Below are positions 1 through 9,717 of a stretch of 64,000 nucleotides of DNA, piece after piece. Below the pieces are notes generated by a model. The model saw only the letters and a program-made list of their open reading frames with translations. It was not told the DNA's origin and did no database searches. Numbering within the stretch: the first letter of the stretch is position 1; each line of letters starts with the position of its first letter. The DNA lies in NCBI GenBank assembly GCA_036924085.1, contig JAVGWX010000013.1:44858675-44922674 (forward strand). The letters run 5' to 3'. The stretch is from Ariolimax columbianus (lineage: Eukaryota > Mollusca > Gastropoda > Stylommatophora > Arionidae). A program made the translations under genes and the position numbers.

Positions 1-165
1 TCTAGTTTATTGCCAATATAAACAAAGTACCATGCTATTTACATGGATTGTTCAGAATTTTTGAGCTATGTACTTCTAGATAATGTAATAAATAAATATA
101 AAATGCAAGCTAACATAAATCTTTCTATACTTTTCTGATCAGCAATCCAAGTAGGAGCTAATTTA

Positions 166-1035
166 CATTCAAATCAAACCAGGACTTTTTGTTCTAGTCT
201 TACCTGAATGGGTTATTGCGTGATGGAACTACTATCATTAGTTAGGGGCACTTGTGATCTATTACTGCTAGGCAGATCACTTGCCAAAGGCAAGTCACGT
301 GACAGATAGATACAAATGGTGGACAACACTGTTAGTGCTTGAACAGCGTGTTATGGTGAAGTTTCTTGTGAAAGGAGTGAAACCAGCGTAAATTTACAGA
401 AGACTGCAATCATAACACAGTGATGAGATACTCAGCCTCAGTAAGACATTTGAATGGTGTAAGCGCTTTAGAGAAGGCCGTACATCCATGAGTGATGATC
501 CCGGCTGTGGTGGCTCTCATCCCACCAGTCATTCCTGTGAATGTTCAGATTGTGGAATGCCTTATCCTGGAAAATCGACGCATAACCTGTCACGAAATTG
601 CACAAGAGGCAAGTCTTTCTTTGGGTACGGTGAACATTATTGTTCCTGAACATTTGCATTTTCTGAAGATTAGTGCACATTGGCTCACCGTACCATGTGC
701 CATCTGCAGCAGCTGGGCTGGGAGGTATTGCCACATCTGCATTACAGTCCAGACCTCACTCCAAGCGATTTCCACCTGTTTGGAACCCTAAATGAATTCC
801 TGGGAGGTCAGCATTTCAGCACTGATGATGAAGTGAAACAGGCTGTCCTGGATTGGTTCAGACACACTGACAAATCTATCTACGCTGACGCTTTTCAAGC
901 ATTATTTAAACGCTGGGATAAGTGCATAAATGTTACAGGAGATTATATTGAAAAATAAATGAAATTATGAATACTTGAAACATTGTTGTTTTTTTCCTTA
1001 CAAAAAAGTCCCGTGTTTGATTTGAGCGCCCCTTG
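166..1035 (+). mobile_element. Mariner-type DNA transposon, internally deleted copy
   Basis: Inverted termini are visible. The left end (about 168-192) contains CAAATCAAACCAGGACTTTT, and the reverse complement of the right end (about 1000-1024) contains CAAATCAAACACGGGACTTT. A TA lies just outside each end (164-165 and 1036-1037), the expected Tc1/mariner target duplication. The right terminus has eight bases (AGGGGCGC) that the left terminus lacks. Only the start and end of the transposase frame remain between them. At 870 bp it is shorter than the roughly 1.3 kb usual for mariners, so it could move only with help from another copy. Confidence 0.85.
440..958 (+). pseudogene. Mariner transposase relic (helix-turn-helix fused to C-terminal end)
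   Basis: Three frames together give pieces of a mariner transposase. Around 446-490 reads FEWCKRFREGRTSMSDDP, the N-terminal DNA-binding block. Around 550-680 reads ENRRITCHEIAQEASLSLG, the second helix-turn-helix. From 680 the frame reads GWEVLPHLHYSPDLTPSDFH, the region of the last catalytic Asp, and continues to KRWDKCINVTGDYIEK and a stop at 956-958. The stretch carrying the first two catalytic aspartates is missing between about 670 and 690, an internal deletion of several hundred bases compared with family length. There is also a frameshift near 540. Non-functional. Confidence 0.85.
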
Positions 1036-1037
1036 TA

Positions 1038-1500
1038 AATGCAAATTAAGTCTTATGTTGAAATAATACAAGACTTTTCCATTTAAAACAACAACAAACC
1101 AATTGCAGTTTGGCAATAGTGACCTAAGCTAAGTTTAGCAGACGCACACTGTAAAAATGTTAACTGTCACTATAATTATGCTATAGTGTCAAATAAGCAG
1201 GGTCATGCTGCTTTCACTTTCCTTATTAATGAACATTGCAAATATAAAGTCTGGAGAACGAGCCATATCTCCTACCAGGTGGTGGATAGCTGAATGACCT
1301 TTATATTTAGATTAATACCAAAATAAACAGCTGTGAACCACAAATGGTGGTCTGCATGGAGGCTGTCACTCCATCATGCAAAGAGACACAACAGACCAAT
1401 CACGTGCTTATCTACTCACCCGATTACAAGTCAGCAAAGGAAGAAAACTGGACAGACATCAAAGATGACAAACTGGCATGAATTACGGACTAATTTTTTG
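1038..1500. other. Intergenic stretch with no gene seen
   Basis: AT-rich sequence between the mariner and the LINE relic. No open frame longer than about 60 codons, no repeat recognised. Confidence 0.5.
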
Positions 1501-2801
1501 GAATATTAGAAGTATAAACAGACAGGAGAAGAAGATCATAGTAGATAGCCAAACTGGAAATCCTAGCTCTCACAGAAGCTAAGATAAAAGGACAGGGACT
1601 CATGGATCTTGAAGGTAATATGTTTCTCTACAGCAGAGTTCCTACTACTGACACAGCTATGGTAGGAGTGTGATGTATTGTGTCCAGGAGTCAGTGACAA
1701 CATCAAGGGATATAAATTTGTCTTCAATGGCATTATAGTACTGGACCGCAAAGAAGAAGGCAAGTTAGTCAATATCGTTTTTTTATTATTCCACGAATGA
1801 GGGGGATAGAGAAGATGTAAAGAACGAGTTCTTTGAACTTCTTAAAAGAACAGTGGTCAATTGTCATGACAAAATGATCATCCTTGTAGATTTCAATGCC
1901 AGAGTTGGAACAGATTGTTTTAGATGGTACGAAGAAGATGGGATGGAGTGATTGAGAGATAGGGTGAAGATGTTTTAAATGACATTGGAAGGCAACTCCT
2001 AAGATTCTGCAGTGAGCAAAACATATTCATCACAAACACAAAGTTATCTCACAAATGCATACATACATGCACTTGATGTCAATCGATCAAGAAAAGTAGA
2101 TTTATCATTGATTATGCCAATGTAAAGAAAAATTAATTCAAGTATGTGAGGGATGCCAGAGTCGGACAGGTCCAGAAATCAGAAGTGATCACTGTCTCAT
2201 GATAATAAAGAGAACAACTGAAAGAGTTGCCTGCTCAAGACAACATCCACAATCAAGTAAGAAACCAAAAATAAGAAAAATGGAAGCATGAATATAGGCA
2301 TACAAACTAAGAGAATCAGAGGAACAGATAACAGGAACTTATATTGACAACAGTAGGAAGTGCAGAAGAATCACCCAAGGATCTAGAAGCTCTCTGGTTC
2401 AAGAATATCCTCGAGGCAGCACCAGCAGAAGCATGTGGTGAAGTCAGAGTAAGTAAGAGTCAAGAAGGATATAAAGAGGGCATACTGGTGGACAGAGAAG
2501 TCAAAATGATAATAAGGGAAATTGAAAAAGGCATGGAAACAATGCTCGGAAGCAACAATACAGAACCAAAAATAAACAAAAAAACTTAAAGAACATCAAT
2601 AAGGAAAAAGAGTGCCCAGTGAAATTTGTAAAATAGAAACAAAATGCACTGCTTACCACACAGAGGGAGATAATAGATAGATGGAAAGACTATTTATCAG
2701 TGCAGAGGAGGAAATCAACGATGAGTAAAACATCACAATGAAGGATATGAAGGTAGCAATGGAGAAAAAAAAGATTGACAAAGCAGCTGGACATGATTAT
2801 A

Positions 2802-3071
2802 AAAGTAAAGTAAAGTATCCCATAGCATTACTGCCGTAGGGGTGTGAGGTGTTAGCGATCTCACATTTCAAAGGCTCGGCTATATGAGGGCGGTAGCCAT
2901 CTCCTCTCCCTCGCCGCTTTTACTTCCCGGACTGAACCGGTACCCATTTAAGGCTGGGTCGACCCGGGAGCCATTGCGGTCAGAAAAAAACCTTACCGCC
3001 TCAACTGGGGAATGAACCCGGGACCACTCAGATGCAAAGCCAGCGCGCTAACCACTGCGCTACGCGGCGCC
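2802..3071 (-). mobile_element. tRNA-derived SINE inserted in the RTE relic
   Basis: Read on the minus strand, the head (about 3071-2995) has an A-box-like TAGCGCAGTGGTTAGCGCGC and a B-box-like CCGGGTTCATTCCCC, the internal RNA polymerase III promoter of a tRNA. The loop between them (GGCTTTGCATC) is closest by eye to tRNA-Ala(TGC). A central body containing GACCCAGCCTTAAATGGGTA leads to a short (CTTTA) tail at 2802-2816. The 11-bp duplication ACATGATTATA sits at 2791-2801 and 3072-3082, and removing the insert rejoins the RTE reading AAGHDY..TPKIV. Insertion boundaries are therefore exact. Confidence 0.9.
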
Positions 3072-3565
3072 ACATGATTATATAACACCAAAAATTGTAA
3101 CGTACATGGGAACAGCAGGTGAACTGTTGTTCTGACGGTTCTCCATTGTGACACCACAAGGCCATACTAAAGGAGATAGACATCATTAAACCAATATTCA
3201 AAGTGACAACTGACAGTGCAAAAACTATAGAAGTATATTGTTCCTTAGTGTCCCTTGCAAAACCCAATGCGGTTTCAGAGAAAACCGAAGTACTCAAGAC
3301 CTTATCTTCACACTCGGGCAACTGAGTGAAAAAGCTCTTTAGCATGATGATGAAATGCACCTCTGTTTCTTGGAGCTGGAAAAGGCAATTGATAAGGTGC
3401 CACTGAGAAGACATTTGGACTTCCTGAAAAGGAAGAACATCACAGCACCCTTGATCTGCACTATACAGAGTTTTTATAAGACTTGCAGAAATCACATTAA
3501 GACAGGAAACCAAACGTCAGAGGAGTTCAAGACCACCAGTGGTGTGAGACTTCATACTACTCATG

Positions 3566-5865
3566 TAACACACGAAATGCTGATGGGGCTGGGCCAAACA
3601 GCGAAGAGGAAACTGCTATCGGTCCTGAACCAAAGCTGGAAAAGGGGAATTGTACCCCAGGCATGGAAAGACGCAGTACTTGTACCAATACCAAAAAATG
3701 GAAAGGACAAAATAGATCCGAATGGATACAGGCCTATCAGCCTACTGAGCTGTGTTGGCAAACTGATGGAACGTATAATAAACACCAGACTGATGTGGCA
3801 TCTGGAAGAAAAACGAATACTAATTCCACAGCAAGCCGGCTTTAGACAGCACAGATCCACTGAGGACCAGGTCATCCTCATAGCCCAGGAAATAGAGAAT
3901 GCCTACCAGGCACAGAAACACACAGTAGCGGTTTGGGTGGACCTGGAAAAGGCATTTGACAAAGTCTGGAAAGATGGACTTAGAGTCAAGTTAAGGAGAA
4001 GTGAAGTTTGTGGGAGAATGTACAAGTGGATCAACCACTAACTCAAACAAAGAACGGCCAGAGTCCAAGTACAGGGGCAGATGAGCAAAAAGGTGACACT
4101 TGAGCAGGGAGTACCCCAAGGGAGAGTACTGTCACCCACACTCTTCCTGGTGTATATAAACGACATTACAGAGAATATACCAAGAAGAGTCCATAGCTCA
4201 ATGTTTGCAGACGATCTGGCTATGTGGACCTCTGAAAAGAATCTCACCATAGCAAGAAATCGGATGCAGCAGGCCCTAACATCGCTGGAAGAGTGGGCGA
4301 ACTCATGGCTGGTCAAAATGAACGAGGAGAAAACCACATGCACAATATTCTCGCTTTCAATCAAACCACAAAACACCAAATTAAGTCTAAATGGCAAATT
4401 CCTGCAGCCAAACGACAACCCAACCTATCTGGGAGTCACATTTGATCGGCGCATGACATGGAAAAGTCAGATCGAGAGAAACCGAATGAGAGCCAGAGAA
4501 AGAATGGCAATCATGAGGAAACTAGCTGGCACAAGCTGGGGAGCAGACGAAAGTATACTAAAGAAACTGTACACTGGAAGAGTGAGACCAGTTCTCGAGT
4601 ATGGCATTTCAGCATGGACAACAGCAGCAAAGGCTTCGATAAAGTTAACAAACTTCAAATCCAAGCCATGAGAGTTATAACAGGAGGCATAAAGTCAACG
4701 CCAATTGTAGAACTTGAAAAGATTACAAAGCTGCAACCCATGACCGATAGAAGAGACTGCAGAGCCCAGCTGCAGTCAGAGAAACTCCGAAGACTGACTG
4801 ACCACCCAATGTACCAGAGACTAAACAATTTGGGAACTGGGAAACTAAAGCGGAGAAACTTTGCAGAAATAGCCAAAGCAAAGATGCACGAAGATCCCAT
4901 AAACGCACTAACAACACCAAAGCCCATCACTACTGTACGAAAACCTACCTGGAGGCAGGATATATTTCCAGAGGTGGTATAAAATATACCAGGTATTGGA
5001 AACAAAAACTGCCAGACTGAAAAAGAAAGGAGAGATACTACCCTAAGCTTTATATCGAAAAACTACCCAAGCATGGACTGGACCCATGCATACACCGACG
5101 GCTCTGTAACAAGCATTACACAGAACGGAGGGGCAAGAGCATTCCTGAATCTACCAAATGGCAGAAAAATAACACTGTCATTCGCTACTGGTAAGTACAC
5201 AAGCAATTTCAGAGCGGAGGCAGAGGCACTGAGGGCGGCAGTGGAAGAAATGGTGACACATAAAGAAAATGAAAGTCATATAGTCTTGCTTACAGATGCT
5301 CTGGCCGTAGTCACAGCACTAAAAAGCCAGAAAAACACTGAGCTTAATGACTTAAGAGCAGCACTCTGCAAACTGTGCCAGCAGTCCGCACCAAAAAGGG
5401 TAGTGGTACAGTGGGTCCCATCACACTGCAACATCCAAGGCAACGAGGAGGCAGACAGACTGGCAAAAGAAGGTGCAAGACTACCACAAACAGATACTAG
5501 TATGACGTACGAAGAGCCAAAACGGCTTATAAAAGCCAGATACATGACCAAATGCCTATTACCATTTGAACAGAAGAGAGCAGGTCGTTGTCTTCAGACT
5601 TCGCACTGGCCACAATAGACTGAGGTACCACCTATTCAACAAATTGAAGATAGGTGGTACCGACGAATGCCCGTGTGGTACCGAGAAAATGACCGCTGAG
5701 CATCTGCTGCAGAACTGCCCGACATACGAGGATCATAGAGAGCAGATGTGGCCATCACCAGTGGAACCACAAGAGAAGCTCTATGGCAGTGTCAACAGCC
5801 TCCGGATGACCGCCGCTTTTTTCGAAAAAATAATAGTTACTGTCTGACTGCGTACGAAGAAGAAG
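3566..5865 (+). mobile_element. Jockey-like LINE (family J-I), 5'-truncated copy
   Basis: A 2.3-kb insertion flanked by the 12-bp duplication ATACTACTCATG (3554-3565 and 5866-5877). It enters mid-polymerase, as expected from incomplete target-primed reverse transcription, and ends with the family signature TGTCTGACTGCGTACGAAGA followed by a short GAA run. The encoded order is reverse transcriptase, a thumb-like linker, RNase H, and a Cys/His-containing C-terminal block. The same family recurs at 10531, 14500, 21410, 29020 and 36424. It is inserted in the same orientation as the RTE relic that hosts it. Confidence 0.9.
3569..5847 (+). pseudogene. Jockey-like ORF2 (reverse transcriptase + RNase H), degraded
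   Basis: The polymerase block runs from GYRPISLLSCVGKLMERI (about 3726) through AVWVDLEKAFDKVWKDG (3936, catalytic Asp) to SMFADDLAMWTS (about 4197, FADD box). The RNase H domain lies at 5073-5500: AYTDGS, RAEAEALRAAVEEM, LLTDALAVV and HCNIQGNEEADRLAKE supply the D-E-D-D residues. The C-terminal block at 5566-5847 has DECPCGTEKMTAEHLLQNCP, a zinc-knuckle-like C-C-H-C pattern. Breaks are a TAA at 4039, a frameshift near 4640, a TAA near 4979 and a frameshift with small deletion near 5548 that removes residues present in the copy at 10622-11938. Not functional. Confidence 0.88.
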
Positions 5866-6659
5866 ATACTACTCATGAATGATGACATCGAGGCATATAC
5901 ACTGGAAGATTAGATCAGTCTATATATTTGAGCTGACATTTGCCAACAATGTGGACCTGATTACTAAATCAGAGGCACATCTCCAGACCAACCTCCTTCA
6001 AATCTGGTAAGAGGAAAGCCAGGGAAAAAAGGGAATGACCATTACTAGATCAAAAACGATGGTGGTCCCAAGTGAAGATACATCACATTTCTCTGGAACA
6101 AGTCAAATACCTTTAAGCTGTAATAAACAAGAAGGGAGTATTCAAGAAGAGTTGGTTACGTGAAGGGCAGCAACTGGTAAACTTTTTCATGCCATAAATA
6201 GACAGAACCTCTTACCTCTAGCAAAAGAGCAATAAGCAAGACAACTAATTTGGCTTTATACCATTTTACATATGTACCAGTTTGGGCTTATGGATGTGAG
6301 TCATGGACAATGACAACAACCCAGAAAACTCAACTCCAAAAGACAGAAGTGAGATATCTAAGGAAGGCGGTCCAAGTAACAAGAAAAGACAAAGCCTGCA
6401 TTCAGACAATAGCTCGATGCCATGCCTATGCAGACAAGTGGAGCAATCTCAACTTTGGTGGCTTTGTTACGTCTGCAGAATGAATGATTGGCTACCACTG
6501 CAGTAATGGAAAGCAGAGTCAAGAATCCGAACCTGAACAACAACATAAGATAGTCTATAAAAAATCATGGAATATACTGGAGCCAGTCCGAGAGGAAGGC
6601 GGTAGATAAAATGGTATCGCACTCTTTCTGGCAAACCTCTACACCCCAGGGTAGAAGAA

Positions 6660-7570
6660 GAGCAACTAAGTAAGTTTAAAGACGTATCACTGTTTGTTAA
6701 AAATATTTAATTTGTGCGTGCATCATTTGTGTAAAATCGGTGAAGGTATACACAAAATATGGCATGCACATTTTAAAGCAGCTTGGACAAAACTTATAAC
6801 AATCTATTTGCTTAGAATCACTTTAAACATTGTTTTACCAATTATTTTCTGCCTAGTGACTATGATGAAACTGTGAAAACAACATTATAACTCAGCAGAG
6901 CTCATGTTTGTTGTGGTATTATGACTTGAAGGAGAACTAAATAATGACTTTTCTATAAACCAGACACATAAAGTGACAGTTATCATGGGAACAATTATTT
7001 GTCCTATATTAATGCCCTGTAATATAAAATCTTACCATTCTTGCTGCTCTTGAATAACTGATTTCTGGTAGAAAAGGCTTTCTTCACCTCTATAGAAAGT
7101 AAAATGATGTTTATTAAACAGAGGAATATGAATACCAACCCATCTAATTTACCACTGATTAAGTAAACTTTTTTAGAATGTCTTATAGCATAAATATTGT
7201 GTGTGAAATTGTTTAATATATAGTCAAAAATATGTGCCACTGACAGAGTAAAGCTTCAACAATATGTTATACATGGATACCATAAGACATTTAAGAAAAA
7301 ATGCTATGGTTCCCCCAAGATATTTGGACAAGGCTATAAAACATTCAGCCCCATACAAGACATTGCTATTCTGGACAAAGTGTTACAGACTTAACTGCAG
7401 AAGGACTACATTTGTTTCTCTTAAGTGGGTTGACCAGTTCTTTTCCTCAACTCAGGTACCCATTTACAGCTGTGTATAGAATGCTGAGACTGGGATCAAT
7501 CCATGGCTCTTTTGTAACAAATAACAAGCTATCTAACCAATCTACCACAGCCAGCGTTAAATAAAGCACA
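6660..7570. other. AT-rich stretch, nothing recognised
   Basis: Only short frames (up to 78 codons at 7004-7240, minus) with no family resemblance, no tandem array and no splice-bounded exon that I can defend. Confidence 0.5.
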
Positions 7571-7649
7571 AGAGTATCTTATGAGCAAGATATTTTTAAT
7601 TAGGAACCTAGTAATACAAAGCATGAAATCAGCCACTAGCTATATTTAC

Positions 7650-7865
7650 AGATCAGTCAGATCACACAGAAAGGTGCATGGCAGACGACAAAGAGGCTGT
7701 CCCAAAAAGAGATGGGAGGACAACATAAAAGAATGGACCAATCCCCGACCAGAAGAGTCACAGGCAGCGGCAGCTGACAGAGAAGGGTGGTGTGGTGTGG
7801 TGAGGATGTCTTCATGTGTGCCCCAAAGATCTCTCTGGTTACGGGATGACCTGACCTGACAGCCC
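7650..7865 (+). mobile_element. RTE-like LINE 3' end (family R-1)
   Basis: The frame reads KVHGRRQRGCPKKRWEDNIK, EWTNPRPEESQAAA and DREGWCGVVRMSSC, the conserved C-terminal tail of an RTE-type ORF2. It ends at CTGACCTGAC, the short tail repeat that also ends the copy at 27051-27517. The long RTE segment at 38478-40300 belongs to the same family but lacks this last part. 5'-truncated and broken. Confidence 0.75.
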
Positions 7866-7869
7866 TCTT

Positions 7870-8260
7870 ACATATATGCACTAAAACGTGAGCATTAACG
7901 ATTGCGAATGGAGCTTTAAGGATTGTGTATGGAACTGACAATTCCCTCAAGTGCATTAAAAAAACATATATAGGTATGGTCAGATACTGCGCTAAGATTA
8001 AAACAGATACAAAACCCATGTTACGGCCAAAAGGCCTTCATCAGGGACAACAAAAACTAAAAAATATGAGCCAGCGATTTGTGTGGATAGCACATAAGAT
8101 ATTGTTACGGTTGTCCTCATCAGAGGCCAGATAGCATGTGGGAGAAACAAGCGAGCAGAGGGTGACATGGCCAGGAGGCCGTAAGAAGTGGGAGAAGTCA
8201 TGCAAGCTGATAGCGACCAAACGGTGATATGGATGCGAACAAACCATCAAAAATTCGGCC
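7870..8260. repeat. Unclassified repeat with palindromic GGCCAAAAGGCC motif
   Basis: Around 8022-8043 the sequence reads TTACGGCCAAAAGGCCTTCA. A second, diverged TTACGG..CATCAGAGG phrase follows at about 8105-8126. Read on the minus strand (CTGATGAAGGCC...) it resembles terminal phrases seen in some Penelope-like or foldback elements, but no GIY-YIG or RT frame is present, so I leave it unclassified. Confidence 0.3.
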
Positions 8261-8269
8261 TGAGGCAGC

Positions 8270-8515
8270 CCACACAGATCAGTTTATTCTCAAGTGAGAG
8301 CCGGTGAAGATGATCAGAGGAGCAAGAGACAATGTCTGTGACACTTTACCTTGCTGCCTAGAACCACTAAACTGGCTGGTGACTGGGGAACTAGAGACCT
8401 GCATATGATATACTCTTGATGCAGGCTGGTCATAATACATTTTGACTAAATGACCAAACCACTTGATTTGTTGGGAGCCAATGTAGGCACTAACTGGGTT
8501 TGTCCACACTGTTTG
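8270..8515 (-). mobile_element. RTE-like LINE fragment (family R-2), C-terminal part
   Basis: Minus-strand frame 8509-8279 reads NPVSAYIGSQQIKWFGHLVK and YYDQPASRVYHMQVSS. The same coding stretch recurs at 11900-12020 (WFGYLVRMHYDQPASRAYHM), where a Jockey-like element interrupts it. Short, diverged remnant. Confidence 0.7.
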
Positions 8516-8519
8516 CCTC

Positions 8520-9230
8520 AGACACTAGTGACAAATGATGGAATAAATGAGGTGGCAGGACTTGCAGGTAAAACCCTCTTTGATGACAAACTCATCTCAA
8601 GCAAAAACAAAGTGTGATAGCACACAACGCATAAATGCCGTAAGATAAATTTGGAGCAGAACCTGCAGCACAGTGGATGAGCTGACAGCAGCCAACAACT
8701 TATAGCTGGCTGCTTGCATCATGGCCAGTGAACCAGAGATGTCTAAGATCCTATTACGTCTCTAAATAAGCTGCACTAGTGTAGTCTGACTAAAACAATA
8801 GAGATCACATCGGAAAAGTAAACTGGATTTTCCCCCCTAAAATAAAAAGTCTGCTGAAATGTGCGACAGAAAGCGTAGATATCGCAGTTTCACTGTTAAC
8901 TGTGACACAAAACGTTTGTCTCAGGACGAACGCAGAGTTCAGTTTCCTGTTAGGGTGCCTGTTCTAAATGTTGTTTTGCCAGGGGCGGGGTTGAGGATGA
9001 ACTCTTAACACCAACTTAATGCTCCCATGGCGTGCATCTCATATAGCCTCTGACAACAAAATCACCTGGCCTTCGGACGGCAGAACTGTTTTCACTAACA
9101 GGAGAAGGGGAGGAAGGCGAGCCACTGGCGCCTTAAAACCAGTAGTTTCGGGCAGATGGGGTTCGAAAGCCTAGGAAGGCAGCTCATCTAAAGGAAAACT
9201 CTGATTTCAAACCATATGAAGCCTTGCAGA
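8520..9230. repeat. Diverged GAA-SINE-related sequence and unassigned repeat
   Basis: 8665-8925 aligns loosely with the GAA-tailed SINE described at 56034-56418: GAGCTGACAGCAGCC, then GCCAGTGAACCAGAG, then TAGATATCGCAGTTTCACTG matching its core. No tail survives. 8970-9230 is an unassigned GC-richer stretch holding GGGGTTCGAAAGCC, a possible pol III B-box remnant. No coding frame. Confidence 0.4.
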
Positions 9231-9447
9231 TAAGATACTGGTGTATCTTGTCAGGTTTTGTCAAAAATGGCTGTACAGCATGTTTTCTGATAATTCTGAA
9301 AGTTGGTCAGCGTCTACTAAACCTGACAACCGACGATGTGCGAAGGAGCACACATAAGAAAATACAATGCCTTATCATAGAGCAAGGAAAAGCAACCTCT
9401 TCTGAGTGTTGTGGAAGGGCAGACCAGGCCCTTAGCTGGCGGCTGAT

Positions 9448-9717
9448 CTAGGAGTGAAGCCCAGACAGGCAAACAGATTGCTCTTCTGATCCAGCAGCTT
9501 CTGTGGCTTGCCTTGTTCCAAATGTATTGGTATCACCTTTCCCTTGGAGCAAAAAAGGCAGATTGAGAGTGGAACCATACAGCATGAGCAACACATGGTC
9601 TCTATATTTCGGTCCGGGCTTTGTGCTAAAAGCATAATTACCATCGTCTGACAATATGAAAAGAGCCAATGATGCTCCTTTTGAAGTTTTAAAAGCAGAT
9701 AGTAGACAACTGCAAGA
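9448..9717 (-). CDS. Exon 4 of the candidate host gene (terminal exon by this model)
   Basis: The open frame reads KGASLALFILSDDGNYAF, KPGPKYRDHVLLMLYGS and LPFLLQGKGDTNTFGT, then stops at 9448-9450. Composition is not that of a retroelement and the upstream end is an acceptor (TTTCTTACAG at 9727-9718, or CTTGCAG eight bases further in). With the exon 3 donor at AG|GTTTCA and the inner acceptor the frame stays open. With the stronger donor AG|GTAGGT it would enter another frame, also open, ending GFTPRSAAS. Which one is used needs transcript data. Confidence 0.45.
   Translation of the reverse strand, partial: SCSCLLSAFKTSKGASLALFILSDDGNYAFSTKPGPKYRDHVLLMLYGSTLNLPFLLQGKGDTNTFGTRQATEAAGSEEQSVCLSGLHS

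Larger units (their letters stand above)
1500..6650 (+). mobile_element. RTE-like non-LTR retrotransposon relic, split by two later insertions
   Basis: Frame-broken translation follows an endonuclease/reverse-transcriptase LINE. About 1560-1670 reads LALTEAKIKGQGLMDLEGN and about 1850-1920 reads IILVDFNARVGTD, the apurinic-type endonuclease. A linker follows at 2344-2589. RT motifs at 3240-3550 include GFRENRSTQDLIFTLGQLSE and KTGNQTSEEFKTTSGVR. The frame resumes at 5878 with VDLITKSEAHLQTNLLQIW, and later gives KLFHAINRQ and YGCESWTMTTTQK (about 6280-6330). The coding path is interrupted by a SINE (2802-3071) and a Jockey-like element (3566-5865), each flanked by a duplication of this element's own sequence. 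Many stops and shifts show it is old. Confidence 0.8.

Noticed and set aside
468..791. Overlapping short ORFs on the minus strand at the mariner relic
   Set aside because: Shadows of the plus-strand transposase remnant.
8022..8126. Penelope-like element
   Set aside because: A suggestive terminal motif only; no RT or GIY-YIG coding sequence.
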